This document shows positions 1 to 7,259 of a DNA stretch of 20,166 bases, in pieces (positions within the stretch are counted from its first letter, which is position 1; each line of letters begins with the position of its first letter). Location of the stretch: positions 1 to 20,166 of the IMG/VR virus record IMGVR_UViG_3300023184_000628; one strand, written 5' to 3'. The notes beneath the pieces were generated by a model. The model ran no database searches, was not told where the DNA came from, and was given only the letters and a program-made list of their open reading frames with translations. The stretch comes from a virus. A program made the position numbers and the translations under genes.

Positions 1-600
1 AAAACCAATTCCATGCAGCAGAAGCGTATTTTGCTATAGCATCACCAATACCAGTAAAGAATGGAACTATTGTATTATTCCAGTAGCCAGTAACTTTGTC
101 CCATGCTTTTGATATACCGTCACTTAACCAGTTCCAAATCTTTTCCCCAAGGCCGATGATTGTTTCAATTGCAGCTTTGATAATAGCTTTATTAGTATCC
201 CATAGCGTAACAACAAAATTCCATGCTTTTTCGAGAGGGCCAGACAACCAGCCCCAGATAGTTTTGCCAATTTTTACTATACCAGCTATGTACAGCTTTA
301 TACCGGTCTTAATAAGCTTCCAGACAAGCTTTACAGCGTTCCATGCAGTAGAAAGACCCTTACTTAACCATCCCCAGATAGTTTTGCCAATCTTAGTAAT
401 AGTTGCAATGTACACTTTGATACCCGTGACAATGAGCTTCCAGATAATCTTTATTGCGTTCCATGCAGTGCTAAGCGCACCTCCAATAAAACCCCACACC
501 TTAGCAAAAATGTTCTTAAGAAAGTTGTATACTTTGAGTGCCGCGTCTTTAATAGCATTCCACATTTTGATAACAAAATCATGAAACTTCTTATTCTTCT
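1..600 (-). repeat. Tandem 40-residue (120-bp) repeats in the tape measure gene
   Basis: Related blocks recur at an exact 120-bp step. On the plus strand, CCCCAGATAGTTTTGCCAAT starts at 252 and again at 372, with diverged versions near 132 and 492. TTCCATGCAGT or similar recurs near 459, 339, 219 and 99. On the protein the unit reads roughly AWNxxKxxWKLI...GIKxYIA...KIGKTIWGWLS. Two central copies are near-identical and the flanking copies are diverged, giving four to five copies. Conserved Trp spacing in tape measure repeats is thought to reflect packing in the tail tube. Repeat number should relate to tail length. The pattern may continue beyond base 1. Confidence 0.85.
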
Positions 601-2821
601 TAAAAAGAAGAACAAATATTGCAACAAGAGCAACTATAGCAGTTACTAGTAGACCAACAGGGTTAGTTACAAACAGGACTCTCATAATAAAAATAAGAGA
701 TCTACCGTACTTCTGAAGAACCATAAACACTTTAACTATTTTTCTAATAGACCCGATAAGTACTCTAGCGCCTGCTCCTGTAGCTAGCCATAGTGTTCCA
801 ACTGCTAGAAAGAAACCGTGAAGCTTACTAGTGAATCCAATTATTTTTTTCACGTCTGGGTCTCGGAGAATCTTAAGCAGTATTTTTGCAGCAGAGTTTA
901 ACGTGTCAAAAAATACGTTAACGCCACCAGTCTCTGAAAGCACTGCGACAATATCAGCCACAGTAACAAGAAGATCGGCAAACGCTGGTCCACCTTTATT
1001 AAGATTAGTAAGAATCTGGCCAAACGCTGGAGCAGCAGTGCCTATTGTCTCCCAGAATTTTTTAGTATTAGGGTCGCCACCAAGTTTTATAAACTCTTTA
1101 CTAAACGCACCCACAGCTTCAAGAATAGCTTTAGCGTTTTCTCCTACGTCAGAAAAGAATTTTTTAGCATTTTGAGCGTTCTTTCCACCGGTAGCTTCTT
1201 TCCAGCCAGCAGTAATACCTTTTAAGTAATCAAGAAGAATTTGACCACCGCTACCTGGACCAGTGTTAGCTTTAATAATGTTACCTATTGTGCCAAAAGT
1301 ATTAGAAAATATCGTGCCAATTTCCGCAGCAATATCTCCTGCAGTGTTAAAGAAATCTGTCAAAGAACCATCAGCTTCTTTAGTACTAAGCATTGCTGCA
1401 AACTTACCTGTTTTTGCTTCAATAAAGTCAAAGAATTTTCTAGTTATAGGATCTGCTGCAACAAGAATAGATAGCGCACTGTCCCATACGTTACCAACAG
1501 TGCCACCTAATGAGTTAATAACATCCGCTGAGGTTTTAAAGACTTCTTTTAGCTTAACAAGATTCTCTGACTTTGTTATAGAATCCGCTATCTGTTGCGA
1601 GGCAGTGCCAAGCGCGGTCCCAACGTTACGTAAGCCATCTTTAAATGTAGGAAAAGCGTTATCAACAATACTTTGTATAGAAGTCTGTAGAATAGGTAGA
1701 AAACCACTAGCTGCAGCTTCTTTTAAGCTATCAAGCTGGGGCTTAAGTCCTGATAGGAATTTTGCAAACGTTTTCTGTGAATCAGTAAGACCAGCAAGAG
1801 GATCTGCAACTGATACTCCAGGAGTCTTAGAGTTTTTAACTTTTGCCTCTGCGGCTAGAGCATCCGCTTGCGCCCTGGTTCTTTCATCTGTAAGATCAAG
1901 AAGCGCTTGCTCTGCGTCAGTCTTTTTAGCCAGAGCGCTAACATACACCTGCGTACCAGCGACACCTTCTTTAGAAAGCCTGTCTTGCTCTTTTCTAAGA
2001 TCGCTATTACGATCCTTAGCTTGACGCAAATTCAGATCAGCTTCTTGATAAGCAAGCATAGCTTCGCGACGTGCCCTAGAATTAGGAGGAAGATCTTGGA
2101 CACGAGCTAAAGCTTCTTTAGCTTTCTCTAGCTCAATAGCAGCTTTCTTTTCACCAATAGCGGCGTCCTCAACATCAAAGTTAAGTTGCTGTATCTCTTC
2201 TTGTGCTTGATTGATTGCTTTGTTGTACTCTGTTTGAGCTAATGTTAGCTCTTTCTTTAATCCTAATTCTTTTTTATCTAGATCCTGATTCTTTCTTTGC
2301 AGATCTTGTGTTATTTTTAGAAGCTGTTGCGCCTTAGTATTAGCAGCAACGTTCGAGGCTTGGCTTTTTTTATTAAGAGCAGATACTGCTGCTCCTACGC
2401 CACCAAGAGCAAGTTTAGCTGTGATACCGCCAATAGCAACAGCGGCAAAGCCGCCACCAAGCGCTGCAAGCGCTGGGGCGGCTGAGCCGACTGCTCCGAC
2501 AAGTGAAACAAGACCGCCTACAAGAGAACTAAGACTACTTGCGAGTACTCCTACAGAAGTACCTAGAACGTACCCTGCCCTTGTTAAATCATTAAACCTT
2601 TCTAAAGTCTTATCAGACTGTTTACCAATATCAGCAAAGCTTTTTCTCTGTTGTGGAGTAAAAAGATCGCGCAATGAGCCACGGCTTTTGTTAAAGCCAC
2701 TAGAAAAGCTCTTACCAGCCATGGATCCAGCTCTTGACTGATTACCAAGCTCGTTAATACTTCTCTGTGCACCTGCCGTTAACGCTTTTACAACAACAAA
2801 CGCTTCACCTACTACTGCCAC
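1..2821 (-). CDS. Tape measure protein, N-terminal 940 residues (runs off the window)
   Basis: The tape measure protein sets tail length and lies inside the tail tube. Reading the minus strand from the GTG at 2821-2819 I find no stop down to base 1, so at least 940 residues are present and the C-terminus is missing. GTG is chosen because an AGGCGGTGA stretch lies just upstream and the frame closes with TAG at 2839-2837. Residues about 95-135 are a hydrophobic Gly/Ala-rich stretch, about 165-330 a charged Lys/Glu/Ala/Gln coiled-coil region, and about 720-742 a membrane-like helix containing NPVGLLVTAIVALVA, a common tape measure signature. From about residue 745 on there are 40-residue repeats rich in Trp. 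The position directly after the frameshifted chaperone pair is the usual one. Identity is firm from context and composition; no lysozyme or peptidase domain is visible in this part. Confidence 0.93.
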   Translation of the reverse strand, partial: MAVVGEAFVVVKALTAGAQRSINELGNQSRAGSMAGKSFSSGFNKSRGSLRDLFTPQQRKSFADIGKQSDKTLERFNDLTRAGYVLGTSVGVLASSLSSLVGGLVSLVGAVGSAAPALAALGGGFAAVAIGGITAKLALGGVGAAVSALNKKSQASNVAANTKAQQLLKITQDLQRKNQDLDKKELGLKKELTLAQTEYNKAINQAQEEIQQLNFDVEDAAIGEKKAAIELEKAKEALARVQDLPPNSRARREAMLAYQEADLNLRQAKDRNSDLRKEQDRLSKEGVAGTQVYVSALAKKTDAEQALLDLTDERTRAQADALAAEAKVKNSKTPGVSVADPLAGLTDSQKTFAKFLSGLKPQLDSLKEAAASGFLPILQTSIQSIVDNAFPTFKDGLRNVGTALGTASQQIADSITKSENLVKLKEVFKTSADVINSLGGTVGNVWDSALSILVAADPITRKFFDFIEAKTGKFAAMLSTKEADGSLTDFFNTAGDIAAEIGTIFSNTFGTIGNIIKANTGPGSGGQILLDYLKGITAGWKEATGGKNAQNAKKFFSDVGENAKAILEAVGAFSKEFIKLGGDPNTKKFWETIGTAAPAFGQILTNLNKGGPAFADLLVTVADIVAVLSETGGVNVFFDTLNSAAKILLKILRDPDVKKIIGFTSKLHGFFLAVGTLWLATGAGARVLIGSIRKIVKVFMVLQKYGRSLIFIMRVLFVTNPVGLLVTAIVALVAIFVLLFKKNKKFHDFVIKMWNAIKDAALKVYNFLKNIFAKVWGFIGGALSTAWNAIKIIWKLIVTGIKVYIATITKIGKTIWGWLSKGLSTAWNAVKLVWKLIKTGIKLYIAGIVKIGKTIWGWLSGPLEKAWNFVVTLWDTNKAIIKAAIETIIGLGEKIWNWLSDGISKAWDKVTGYWNNTIVPFFTGIGDAIAKYASAAWNWF

Positions 2822-2842
2822 AATGTCACCGCCTATCTATTT

Positions 2843-3289
2843 CTAGTGTCCTGCAGGAGCGTCTAGCACTCCTTGAAAAGGATTAACTGCCGCTGGATTA
2901 AACTGAGTAGGGGGAACGTAGCCCTTTGTCGGTTTTTTCAACGGATCGAATGGAACTACTTCTGTATCGCTAGACTCTTCTTCAATGTTGTAGTTTTGGT
3001 GCCCTTCGGCATCGTAAGAAGATCCATTGTTTATACCATACTTATACTTAACATCGTATAAGTCTCTATAAACAGCTTCGCGTACTTTTGAACGAGCCTC
3101 AGTCTGCTCCGATGAGCTAGTAGCTAAGTCGTCCTCGAAGAAATAGTGAAGAACGTCTAACATGTCGGATGCCGGCATGCTTGCAAGTCGTAGTCCATTC
3201 ACTATTGCTCTTCCATTCAAATATGGCCAGAGGTCAATCCCCCACTCTAGGAGACTTCTGGCCCCTGTGTAGGGCGGTCTGTGTATTCC
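2843..3289 (-). CDS. Tail assembly chaperone, -1 frame part (T-like extension)
   Basis: This frame is open from just after a TGA at 3292-3290 to the stop at 2843, and is most likely made only as the C-terminal part of a frameshift product with the preceding chaperone. The first possible separate start in the conserved part is a TTG at 3220 with no ribosome site. However, the residues before it (SLLEWGIDLWPYLNGRAIVN) read as continuous conserved protein, which shows the true coding region begins upstream. The family signature is WPYLNG...NGLRL...MPASDMLDVLHYFFEDD. The C-terminus is acidic, then Pro-rich. In the siphophage chaperone pair the longer fusion binds the tape measure protein during tail assembly. 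With slippage near 3262 the fusion would be about 247 residues. The tape measure gene follows after 21 bases. Confidence 0.85.
   Translation of the reverse strand, partial: GIHRPPYTGARSLLEWGIDLWPYLNGRAIVNGLRLASMPASDMLDVLHYFFEDDLATSSSEQTEARSKVREAVYRDLYDVKYKYGINNGSSYDAEGHQNYNIEEESSDTEVVPFDPLKKPTKGYVPPTQFNPAAVNPFQGVLDAPAGH
3225..3268 (-). promoter_or_regulatory. Predicted -1 ribosomal frameshift site and stem-loop
   Basis: The only overlap where both frames are open is 3247-3289. It holds A-CAG-GGG-CCA (bases 3268-3259 on the minus strand), where a GGG tRNA can re-pair one base back on the GGGG run at 3265-3262. Immediately after it, GGCCAGAAGTC (3263-3253) can pair with GACCTCTGGCC (3235-3225), 11 pairs with one mismatch, around a 17-base loop that contains the zero-frame stop. 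This is not the classic lambda GGGAAAG heptamer, so the exact slip codon is uncertain. The stem also starts closer to the slip site than usual. Confidence 0.7.
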
Positions 3290-3585
3290 TCAACTAGCCA
3301 ACTAGTGATATTGGCAAGAGTGTCCATAGAGACAATCTTTTCTTTATCAGTAAGAAGAGCTTGAAAACGCTCGTGACTTTCGTCTGTAAGAACGTTCATA
3401 AAGAACTTTTCAACAATAGCTGCGTTTTTAACTGGATCTTCCGTGCTAGAGTCTGCGACAAGATCAAGAAGAAGCTTTCCTTGTATAGCCGTCACGCAGA
3501 TAAACTCTTCATCATAGAGCTTAAACGAAAGCGGCTGCTTCTCCCCAGCATCGCCAGATCCAAAGTCTCTGAATCTAGTAGTCAT
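3247..3585 (-). CDS. Tail assembly chaperone, zero-frame part (G-like)
   Basis: This 112-residue protein starts at an ATG preceded by a strong GGAGGAAGA ribosome site. It is acidic and mostly helical, with the phrase PLSFKLYDEEFICVTAIQGK near residues 18-37, which matches the start of many actinophage chaperones. It has no transmembrane segment or enzyme motif. The short form ends at TAG 3249-3247; a minority of ribosomes are predicted to slip back one base at about 3262-3268 and continue to 2843. In lambda the equivalent gpG and gpGT coat the tape measure protein and recruit tail tube subunits. Its place between the neck genes and the tape measure gene fits this role. Confidence 0.85.
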   Translation of the reverse strand: MTTRFRDFGSGDAGEKQPLSFKLYDEEFICVTAIQGKLLLDLVADSSTEDPVKNAAIVEKFFMNVLTDESHERFQALLTDKEKIVSMDTLANITSWLVEEYTDRPTQGPEVS

Positions 3586-3617
3586 TATTTCTTCCTCCGT
3601 AGTGTGTTACTGTCGTT

Positions 3618-3672
3618 ACTAAGACCCTGTGTCTTAGTATTTATTCTATACTACGTCTCAGAATATGAGACG
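3618..3672 (-). terminator. Two hairpins between the gp10-like gene and the chaperone gene
   Basis: Two perfect inverted repeats occupy this 72-base gap: CGTCTCA/TGAGACG (3654-3660 with 3666-3672, loop of 5), which overlaps the stop codon of the upstream gene, and ACTAAGAC/GTCTTAGT (3618-3625 with 3631-3638, loop of 5). A/T-rich sequence lies between them but no long U tract follows. They could be weak terminators, RNA processing sites or mRNA-stabilising structures placed ahead of the chaperone ribosome site. Confidence 0.45.
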
Positions 3673-4047
3673 AAGATTATCTTTTAGATATTTATTTGGT
3701 CTTGTTCCAGGGTGCATAACTTGTCTTGCGTATACTACACGAGAACCAGAAGTAAAACGCAAAACTTGACTAGACTTGGGCGTAATAAGATGCGGTTTAG
3801 TACCCTCGTGGTGCGCTTTAGCGTAATTTAGAGAAGAGCCAATGCGAAGCTCTTGGTGTCTGACACTTCTCGTGTGCCTCATATGTATAGAGGCTCTTAA
3901 AGCTCCAGTGTTAACTCCAACTTGAGCTTTTGCTGCTCTTTCTACTTGTCTACCTCGCCCAGCTAGCCATCTTCCAACTTGCCCATTTGGGTCGTTTAGA
4001 AAATTATCAATTACTATTTTATTAGGTACGAAATAGTACTCAGCCAT
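3658..4047 (-). CDS. HK97 gp10-like neck/tail-completion protein
   Basis: This is a 129-residue basic protein. The series VGVNTGALRASIHMRH, LRIGSSLNYAKAHHEGTKPH and MHPGTRPNKYL is the hallmark of the HK97 gp10-like family. Members are small virion or neck-associated proteins acting at the head-tail joint or tail completion step. The ATG overlaps the TAA of the upstream gene by one base (TAATG), so the two are translationally coupled. It lacks transmembrane segments, and its length is normal for the family. In phage genomes this family usually sits between the connector genes and the chaperones, as here. The family call is firm; the precise role in the particle is inferred. Confidence 0.85.
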   Translation of the reverse strand: MAEYYFVPNKIVIDNFLNDPNGQVGRWLAGRGRQVERAAKAQVGVNTGALRASIHMRHTRSVRHQELRIGSSLNYAKAHHEGTKPHLITPKSSQVLRFTSGSRVVYARQVMHPGTRPNKYLKDNLRLIF

Positions 4048-4550
4048 TATGGAACCGACATCGTTACTTGCATAGTGGTAGTTACGAATCCACCTTCAAA
4101 GTCTGAAACTTCAGCGGTAGCTATAACTCCTAGACCAAATTCATCTGGCTCCCACTGATCAAGATGCTTAATAAGTAGCATAAACACCCAAGCGTCTACT
4201 GCCGCGATTTCTGAGCCTGCTTGTATTCTGTCTCCTGTAGGCGCTTTGCCATTCGCTCCAACTACTGGTATTTCTCTTGATAAAGATATCTTTAAAACAG
4301 CGCTTCTTGGGACCGAGCATCTCTGAGGTTGACTAGCCTGATCCCCAGGTAGACCAAGATAGACTTGAGTAAACGACACAGCAAGCTGCGCACAATCAAT
4401 AGCTACGTTTCCCATAGTCCAAAATTGGCGACTAGGGAGAGGAACGTTATACTCTTCAAAAAAGCTAACAGTCTTATCAAGAACTCCGTCAAGAAGATTT
4501 TTTAAGCTTAACGCATCTGGGTTTACAGTTGATACGTCAATAATATTCAC
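4047..4550 (-). CDS. Tail terminator/head-tail connector-like protein
   Basis: A 167-residue protein starting at GTG 4550-4548. This start is preferred over the TTG at 4562 because GGAG lies six bases before the GTG and the TGA of a 30-codon upstream ORF overlaps it as GTGA, while the TTG has no ribosome site. Visible conserved stretches are CAQLAVSFTQVYLGLPG, PQRCSVPRSAVLKISLSREIPVVG and GVIATAEVSDFEGGFVTTTMQVT. This pattern (Cys-containing helix, long beta strands, final GGF strand) resembles actinophage proteins found between the adaptor and the major tail gene and usually called tail terminator or connector proteins. Placement before the gp10-like gene supports this. The family name is an inference from memory of such patterns. 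Confidence 0.6.
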   Translation of the reverse strand: MNIIDVSTVNPDALSLKNLLDGVLDKTVSFFEEYNVPLPSRQFWTMGNVAIDCAQLAVSFTQVYLGLPGDQASQPQRCSVPRSAVLKISLSREIPVVGANGKAPTGDRIQAGSEIAAVDAWVFMLLIKHLDQWEPDEFGLGVIATAEVSDFEGGFVTTTMQVTMSVP

Positions 4551-4639
4551 GATAGGCTCCAATTTCTAGGCATATAACTACCCTGGACAGCCAAAGAAAG
4601 TGTCTTAGAAGTCAACTGAGCGGCCTCTATATTCGTCAT
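4547..4639 (-). CDS. Possible 30-residue small protein (MTNIEAAQLTSK...)
   Basis: In the 98-base gap after the adaptor gene, an ATG at 4639-4637 opens a 30-codon frame whose TGA overlaps the GTG start of the next gene (GTGA). An AGGA lies about ten bases before the ATG. The tight stop/start overlap is the arrangement expected of translational coupling and favours real translation. The product has no recognisable domain or membrane segment and could act only as a coupling leader. It is too short for composition tests to decide. Confidence 0.4.
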   Translation of the reverse strand: MTNIEAAQLTSKTLSLAVQGSYMPRNWSLS

Positions 4640-4661
4640 TCTGTACACATCCTATCGTAAA

Positions 4662-6050
4662 CTAGCTTCCAAGGTTATATGTAGCTACTGGAGACCTTCC
4701 AAGTTGTAAACTTAGATTACCAGAGCCAATATACACGGTTTCTGTACTTGAAGGGTTTCCAACTGCTGGTCGACTTGCGTATAGATCCCATGTCCCTGGA
4801 TCAAGAAAACCAACATACGCGTAAGCATCGTCGTACGTAACACTAAGCGTGAGTGTATCGCGCGTTTCATTAGTAACTGTGGCAGTTCCAGCACTTGCTC
4901 CGTACACAACATTACTAGCTACTTTGTAGTAACTAAATTTCGTTGTACTATCAATTTCTGTTATATAATAAGAACCGTTAAATGTAGAGTTTATACCAGT
5001 GATAGTTACTAGATCATCTACAACAAAACCATGAGCAACAGACGTAGTAATAGTGACGATGTTATCTGTCAACTCCTTATGTGTAACAGACCTGACCAAG
5101 TCTGCTGTAATAGAGTTAATTGAAACTGCGCCAGAACCAATTACTTTAGTATTTGTTCCATCATAATTAGAAATTTGTAACGATGGTATCCACGCTGGAT
5201 TTGAGACTAAGAAGCCGGCCCCAAGATAATCTATGTTTACGTCGCGTGTTCCACCCTCGCTACCAGTTATCACCATGTCAAGATTTGAGTTACTGTTAAG
5301 CTTTAAAGGTTTAGCAATAAGACGACGAGCACGAGAAATATCAGGAGAGAATACTCTAGCTTTTGCACGAGCCTTATCTGGATTAGTAGACTTTAAGAAA
5401 AGATCAACAATATACAAACCAGTACGCATATCATCAATGAAATCTTGATTATCAAGAATAGTGTAAGAAACACCTTGTCGAGATATTGATGTTACGCGAG
5501 AAGGTAGATCACAATCATCGCCATTCCAAAGTTTAACAAACTCTGTAGCAAGAACGCGCGCAGCAGCCTTACCAGATGCTGGCGGAGGAGAACCATAACT
5601 ATAGGTTACTTCAATATTACAAGGAGACCATGCAAAACCTGCTCTAGCTTGCAAAGTAGAATGATCTACAAGATAATAGTGAGAAGGCGCAACAATGCTG
5701 CCACTTCTGTTTCTTACGGAGTGAATCGCGACTACTGGTGTGCCACGAAGACGGAGACGAGTAGAAGGTGACATACCGTCTGTTGTAAGTTCAGCGTAAT
5801 CGTCAAACTCGTCAAAAGGAATGTTATACATTTCTCCGCCGACAAGCTCTGGTGAATAATTACGAGTAGACCCACCAAGACGATACGCTCTAGAAGCGCA
5901 TATGTAGCGCTCAGTAACTGTAACAACTCCACCATACTTGCGACCAGAGAGCGCCCATAGAATCTGAGAAGCTACCTTTACTGCGTCATAGGCATATTCA
6001 TTGTCGGCATATGAGTCAAGTTCTTCTGTGTTTACCCATAGATTCGACAT
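4662..6050 (-). CDS. Head-to-tail adaptor (gp6-like) with C-terminal beta domains
   Basis: 462 residues, ATG start preceded by an AAGGATAAG site. The N-terminal part (about 1-240) carries the actinophage adaptor pattern: YAYDAVKVASQILWALSGRKY, a beta region, YSYGSPPPASGKAAARVLATEF, then LPSRVTSISRQGVSYTILDNQDF and GLYIVDLFLKSTNPDKARA followed by RVFSPD. Adaptors form the ring below the portal that joins the tail. Typical adaptors of this type end near here; the remaining 220 residues are additional. They include a Ser/Thr-rich beta region (about 250-320), an FCCH-like module (about 321-394: AHGFVVDDLVTITGI, FNGSYYITEID) and a final beta sandwich-like strand set. These additions may be surface decorations. 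The gene lies after the probable major tail gene, an unusual order. Confidence 0.7.
   Translation of the reverse strand: MSNLWVNTEELDSYADNEYAYDAVKVASQILWALSGRKYGGVVTVTERYICASRAYRLGGSTRNYSPELVGGEMYNIPFDEFDDYAELTTDGMSPSTRLRLRGTPVVAIHSVRNRSGSIVAPSHYYLVDHSTLQARAGFAWSPCNIEVTYSYGSPPPASGKAAARVLATEFVKLWNGDDCDLPSRVTSISRQGVSYTILDNQDFIDDMRTGLYIVDLFLKSTNPDKARAKARVFSPDISRARRLIAKPLKLNSNSNLDMVITGSEGGTRDVNIDYLGAGFLVSNPAWIPSLQISNYDGTNTKVIGSGAVSINSITADLVRSVTHKELTDNIVTITTSVAHGFVVDDLVTITGINSTFNGSYYITEIDSTTKFSYYKVASNVVYGASAGTATVTNETRDTLTLSVTYDDAYAYVGFLDPGTWDLYASRPAVGNPSSTETVYIGSGNLSLQLGRSPVATYNLGS
4870..5090 (-). repeat. FCCH-like beta module, copy in the adaptor gene
   Basis: This encodes residues about 321-394 of the adaptor. 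Motifs are TTSVAHGFVVDDLVTITGI, FNGSYYITEID, TTKFSYY and SAGTATVTN. It is the most diverged of the three copies in this window but keeps the AH-x-F-x-x-x-D-x-V core and the NGSY strand. Confidence 0.65.
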
Positions 6051-6095
6051 TCTACTTATCCTTGTCTATACTCGTCGTTAAAAACTATTCTAATA

Positions 6096-6145
6096 AACGA
6101 GCGGCATGCCTGTGTATACATTTACACGTTGGCATGCCGCTCGTT
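6096..6145 (-). terminator. Strong 15-bp hairpin after the major tail gene
   Basis: AACGAGCGGCATGCC (6096-6110) and GGCATGCCGCTCGTT (6131-6145) are a perfect 15-bp inverted repeat around a 20-base loop. The loop itself has a GTGTA/TACAC pair. On the transcribed strand the stem is followed by TTATTAGAATAGTTTTTAA, rich in T though not an immediate run. It lies 10 bases past the stop of the major tail gene. A partial terminator or 3'-end stabiliser separating high-level tail tube expression from the adaptor gene is likely. Confidence 0.7.
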
Positions 6146-6155
6146 ATCTAGTAAG

Positions 6156-7202
6156 TTACGAAGATGGATCGTCTACAGACGCGATAATAAAGTCTGTAGC
6201 AACGTCAGCGTTGTAAGATGCATTACCAGGTACGTTGTACGCGGTGGTAGATCCTTGAGAAGTGAAGTCAGTAACTGCACGGCTGTTTACAGCAACTACT
6301 GCTGTTCCGGAGTCCGCGCTAGACGCAATAGTTCCACTCGTTGTAGTTGCATAAGTAAACGTTGTTGCTGTTGGCACTGTAACAATAGTGTATGAACCAT
6401 TAAGAGCAGTGTTAGTTAAACTTGCAACGACTACTGCATCGCCAACTGCAAATGTATGAGCTGTTGACGTAGTAAGTGTCGCAGTTGTACCCGTGCGAGC
6501 AACGTTTGAAACAGACTTTGAGATATCTGGGTGCCAGGTGTAGAAACCCTTGCGGCCTGTTGGAGCCCAGCTAGCACGCGCGTAAGAGTACGGGCGCTCT
6601 GTAGCTGTTGGGAATTCCCATCGATCATCAAGACCGGTGTTGAACTCATCATTACCAAGACCATAACCTTCGAATGTTGTAGCAAGCATACCGTTTTCAA
6701 TTACGCGATCTCCTGAAAGACGAAGCTTTGCATATGGGAACACCCAGTGGAAGTAAGGAAGAGTTGCTGCCTTCTTTCCTTCAATAACTGCGTTCGACCA
6801 TGTCTCAATAGCAACACCGTAACCAGCTGGGTCATCGCCAACTCCTGAAGAAGACCAACCGATTGACTTACGATTTGGTGAAGCATAAGTTCCGAGGTTC
6901 TTGCGAAGCAGTAAACCACCGGAGATGAGCTGAGTAAGCTCTGGGTCTGGCTCACAAATAGCCAATTCCATAGTAATGCGCTTTAGAGTGTCAGGAGACT
7001 TGTATGTAACACACACAATTCCACTAGCGCTCTTCTCTGTAATTTCATCGCCTTCTTCGTACTCTGGTGTGAACGAAAGACGCATGAAGCCAGATGTGGT
7101 GTAGCTATCGCCGGATCCATTTAGGAGTGTTCCCGACGCGTCAAGACGAGTAACTCGAATTGACACACCCTGAATGCTAGCTGCGTATTCTTGAGTTGCC
7201 AT
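6156..7202 (-). CDS. Probable major tail (tube) protein with an inserted FCCH-like module
   Basis: 348 residues, ATG with a clear AAGGAG site eight bases upstream. The beginning (EYAASIQGVSIRVTRLDASG), then SFTPEYEEGDEITEKSASG and later strands match the style of actinophage major tail proteins, the ring-forming subunits of the tail tube. Residues about 229-305 form a separate Ser/Thr/Ala/Val-rich beta module (TSTAHTFAVGDAVVVAS, NGSYTIVTV, ATTFTYATTTSG) also found in the second capsid protein and the adaptor. After it only some 40 residues remain. A strong hairpin follows the stop, fitting a highly expressed structural gene. A second possibility is a capsid-associated protein; the tail assignment rests on sequence resemblance and on no other tail tube candidate being visible. 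Confidence 0.6.
   Translation of the reverse strand: MATQEYAASIQGVSIRVTRLDASGTLLNGSGDSYTTSGFMRLSFTPEYEEGDEITEKSASGIVCVTYKSPDTLKRITMELAICEPDPELTQLISGGLLLRKNLGTYASPNRKSIGWSSSGVGDDPAGYGVAIETWSNAVIEGKKAATLPYFHWVFPYAKLRLSGDRVIENGMLATTFEGYGLGNDEFNTGLDDRWEFPTATERPYSYARASWAPTGRKGFYTWHPDISKSVSNVARTGTTATLTTSTAHTFAVGDAVVVASLTNTALNGSYTIVTVPTATTFTYATTTSGTIASSADSGTAVVAVNSRAVTDFTSQGSTTAYNVPGNASYNADVATDFIIASVDDPSS
6287..6518 (-). repeat. FCCH-like beta module, copy in the major tail gene
   Basis: This encodes residues about 229-305 of the probable tail protein. It has the same order of motifs as the other two copies: TSTAHTFAVGDAVVVAS, LNGSYTIVTV and ATTFTYATTTSG, closing with SGTAVVAV. Of the three copies it is closest to the capsid copy (shared TSTAH). 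Confidence 0.7.
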
Positions 7203-7259
7203 TGTTTTTATTCTCCTTATATTAGAAGCGACTACTTAAGTGCTTTTATGTTTTCTATT

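Noticed and set aside
99-500. Regularly spaced repeats as a CRISPR array
   Set aside because: The 120-bp units are coding, diverged in places and lack unique spacers between identical repeats.
96-584. 162-codon plus-strand frame with repeated peptide phrases
   Set aside because: The repeats are the mirror of the 120-bp tape measure repeats; it is a shadow frame.
1263-2024. 253-codon open frame on the plus strand
   Set aside because: It lies fully opposite the tape measure coiled-coil region. Its Ser/Ala/Leu-rich translation is what reverse reading of Lys/Glu/Ala codons gives, and no ribosome site precedes it.
3218-3220. TTG as independent start of the second chaperone part
   Set aside because: It lacks a ribosome site, and conserved-looking residues continue upstream in frame to the overlap with the first chaperone gene, favouring frameshifting.
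3239-3248. GGGGG run as the frameshift slip site
   Set aside because: It lies after the zero-frame stop TAG at 3249-3247, so ribosomes in that frame would not reach it.
4560-4562. TTG start for the tail-terminator-like gene
   Set aside because: There is no upstream ribosome site, whereas the GTG four codons later has GGAG at good spacing and overlaps the stop of the preceding small ORF.
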